7,229 nucleotides of DNA from Tidjanibacter sp. (GTDB taxonomy: Bacteria > Bacteroidota > Bacteroidia > Bacteroidales > Rikenellaceae). This document shows, in pieces, positions 6,789 to 7,229 of the stretch (its first letter is position 1; every line of letters starts with the position of its first letter). Where the stretch lies: contig JAFYRC010000104.1 of the NCBI GenBank assembly GCA_017547065.1, forward strand, positions 1 to 7,229. Reading direction: 5' to 3'. The notes under the pieces were generated by a model, which was given only the letters and a program-made list of their open reading frames with translations, was not told where the DNA came from and ran no database searches. The translations under genes were made by a program, and so were the position numbers.

Positions 6789-7229
6789 GAAAGACGAGCT
6801 GCCGCCGCATCGGGCAGGCAGTCAAGCATAAAGATAGGTTTTGTGGCAACTATCTTGGAGAGGGCATCGCAAATATTGTCGAGCGCCCTCTCTTCTTTTT
6901 GCATAGTCGGCAAAGTCGAAGGCAGAAGTGCCCCGAATGCCGAAAGCTTCGAGAGTCGGGTTATTGTGTTGTGAGGAGCTTGGCGCAAGCGCAAGCAGGC
7001 GGCCAGAGGATAGGACTCCTGTTTCCACACGCATCCCTTACCGCTCCAGGGCGAGCCATAGACCCTCACATTGCCATCCACAACCCTCACCACAGGGCCG
7101 TCGTCGTTGAGCCTTGCCGTGCCCTCAATATTTTCGAGCCAGAGTCGGGTGTGGGTACTCTTACCCGTACCGCTCTCTCCCAGGCACATCACCGCGCCGC
7201 CATCCTTAACGATTACGGAGGAGTGAATC
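6752..7229 (-). CDS. HprK/PEPCK-like P-loop protein, C-terminal part (5' end off the right edge)
   Basis: The minus-strand frame is open from the right edge (first full codon at 7228) to a TAG at 6752-6754, giving 158 visible residues. A GTG at 7192 is only internal, because the fold continues upstream as IHSSVIVKDGG. The Walker A motif is GESGTGKSTH (visible residues 17-26). RLNDDGPVVR (39-48) corresponds to the paired acidic residues of HPr kinase (VADD-like), and YGSPWSGKG follows (57-65). This arrangement matches the HprK/PEP-carboxykinase fold found in Bacteroidota proteins that are often annotated as HPr-serine-kinase-like or PEPCK-like. The end, LDCLPDAAAARLSYETIF, fits the usual C-terminus of that group. 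Substrate is unknown; HPr phosphorylation should not be assumed, since related domains also occur beside PqqD-like proteins and in peptide-modifying loci. It is convergent with the acyl-CoA ligase gene and overlaps its end. Confidence 0.75.
   Translation of the reverse strand, partial: IHSSVIVKDGGAVMCLGESGTGKSTHTRLWLENIEGTARLNDDGPVVRVVDGNVRVYGSPWSGKGCVWKQESYPLAACLRLRQAPHNTITRLSKLSAFGALLPSTLPTMQKEERALDNICDALSKIVATKPIFMLDCLPDAAAARLSYETIFAAAGYR
6858..6900 (+). terminator. Candidate terminator of the acyl-CoA ligase gene, inside the convergent gene
   Basis: GAGAGGGC (6858-6865) pairs perfectly with GCCCTCTC (6885-6892). The 19-nt interior can fold further (TCG with CGA, then CAA with TTG), and the U-rich run TTCTTTTT (6893-6900) follows. 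The hairpin begins 69 bp after the ligase stop, the right distance and strand to end that transcript. It lies wholly within the coding region of the minus-strand P-loop gene, where the same bases encode the stretch MQKEERALDNICDALS. Confidence 0.55.

Overview
The window is most likely a piece of a Bacteroidota chromosome, probably order Bacteroidales. The evidence is the Bacteroidota-type promoters (a TAnnTTTG -7 box just before ATG, once with a TTTG -33 box 20 nt upstream), no obvious Shine-Dalgarno sites, and a gene set typical of that phylum: an outer-membrane beta-barrel C-terminus, tgt next to a LptF/LptG-type permease, a GH97 glycosidase and a PEPCK/HprK-like P-loop protein. Base composition is moderate, judged by eye at just over half G+C. 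Genus is not assigned.

Layout. Positions 1-335 hold the 3' end of a plus-strand outer-membrane beta-barrel gene, closed by a strong intrinsic terminator (356-400). A heptamer repeat and a -7 box then lead into tgt (448-1578), the tRNA-guanine transglycosylase of queuosine synthesis. A 99-bp gap with a second heptamer repeat and a full promoter precedes a LptF/LptG-family lipopolysaccharide-export permease (1678-2814). After 68 bp comes a secreted GH97 glycosidase (2883-4877), whose active-site residues match the retaining alpha-galactosidase branch. A 15-bp perfect-stem terminator (4931-4978) ends this block. An AMP-forming long-chain acyl-CoA synthetase homologue follows (5112-6788). It overlaps tail-to-tail by 37 bp with a minus-strand HprK/PEPCK-like gene (6752 to the right edge, 5' end missing).

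How the genes relate. I see no terminator between tgt, the permease and GH97, so they could form one read-through unit ending at 4978, with an internal promoter before the permease. Their functions (tRNA modification, LPS transport, glycan cleavage) do not form an obvious pathway, and no SusC/SusD pair is visible beside GH97. The acyl-CoA ligase is probably a separate unit. Its best terminator lies inside the convergent neighbour, so its mRNA tail would be antisense to that gene.

I found no mobile element, CRISPR array, RNA gene or clear new system. The points most worth a second look are the embedded terminator at the convergent overlap, loss of the zinc cysteines in Tgt, a serine at the usual catalytic-lysine position of the acyl-CoA ligase, and 7-bp tandem repeats in front of two adjacent promoters.
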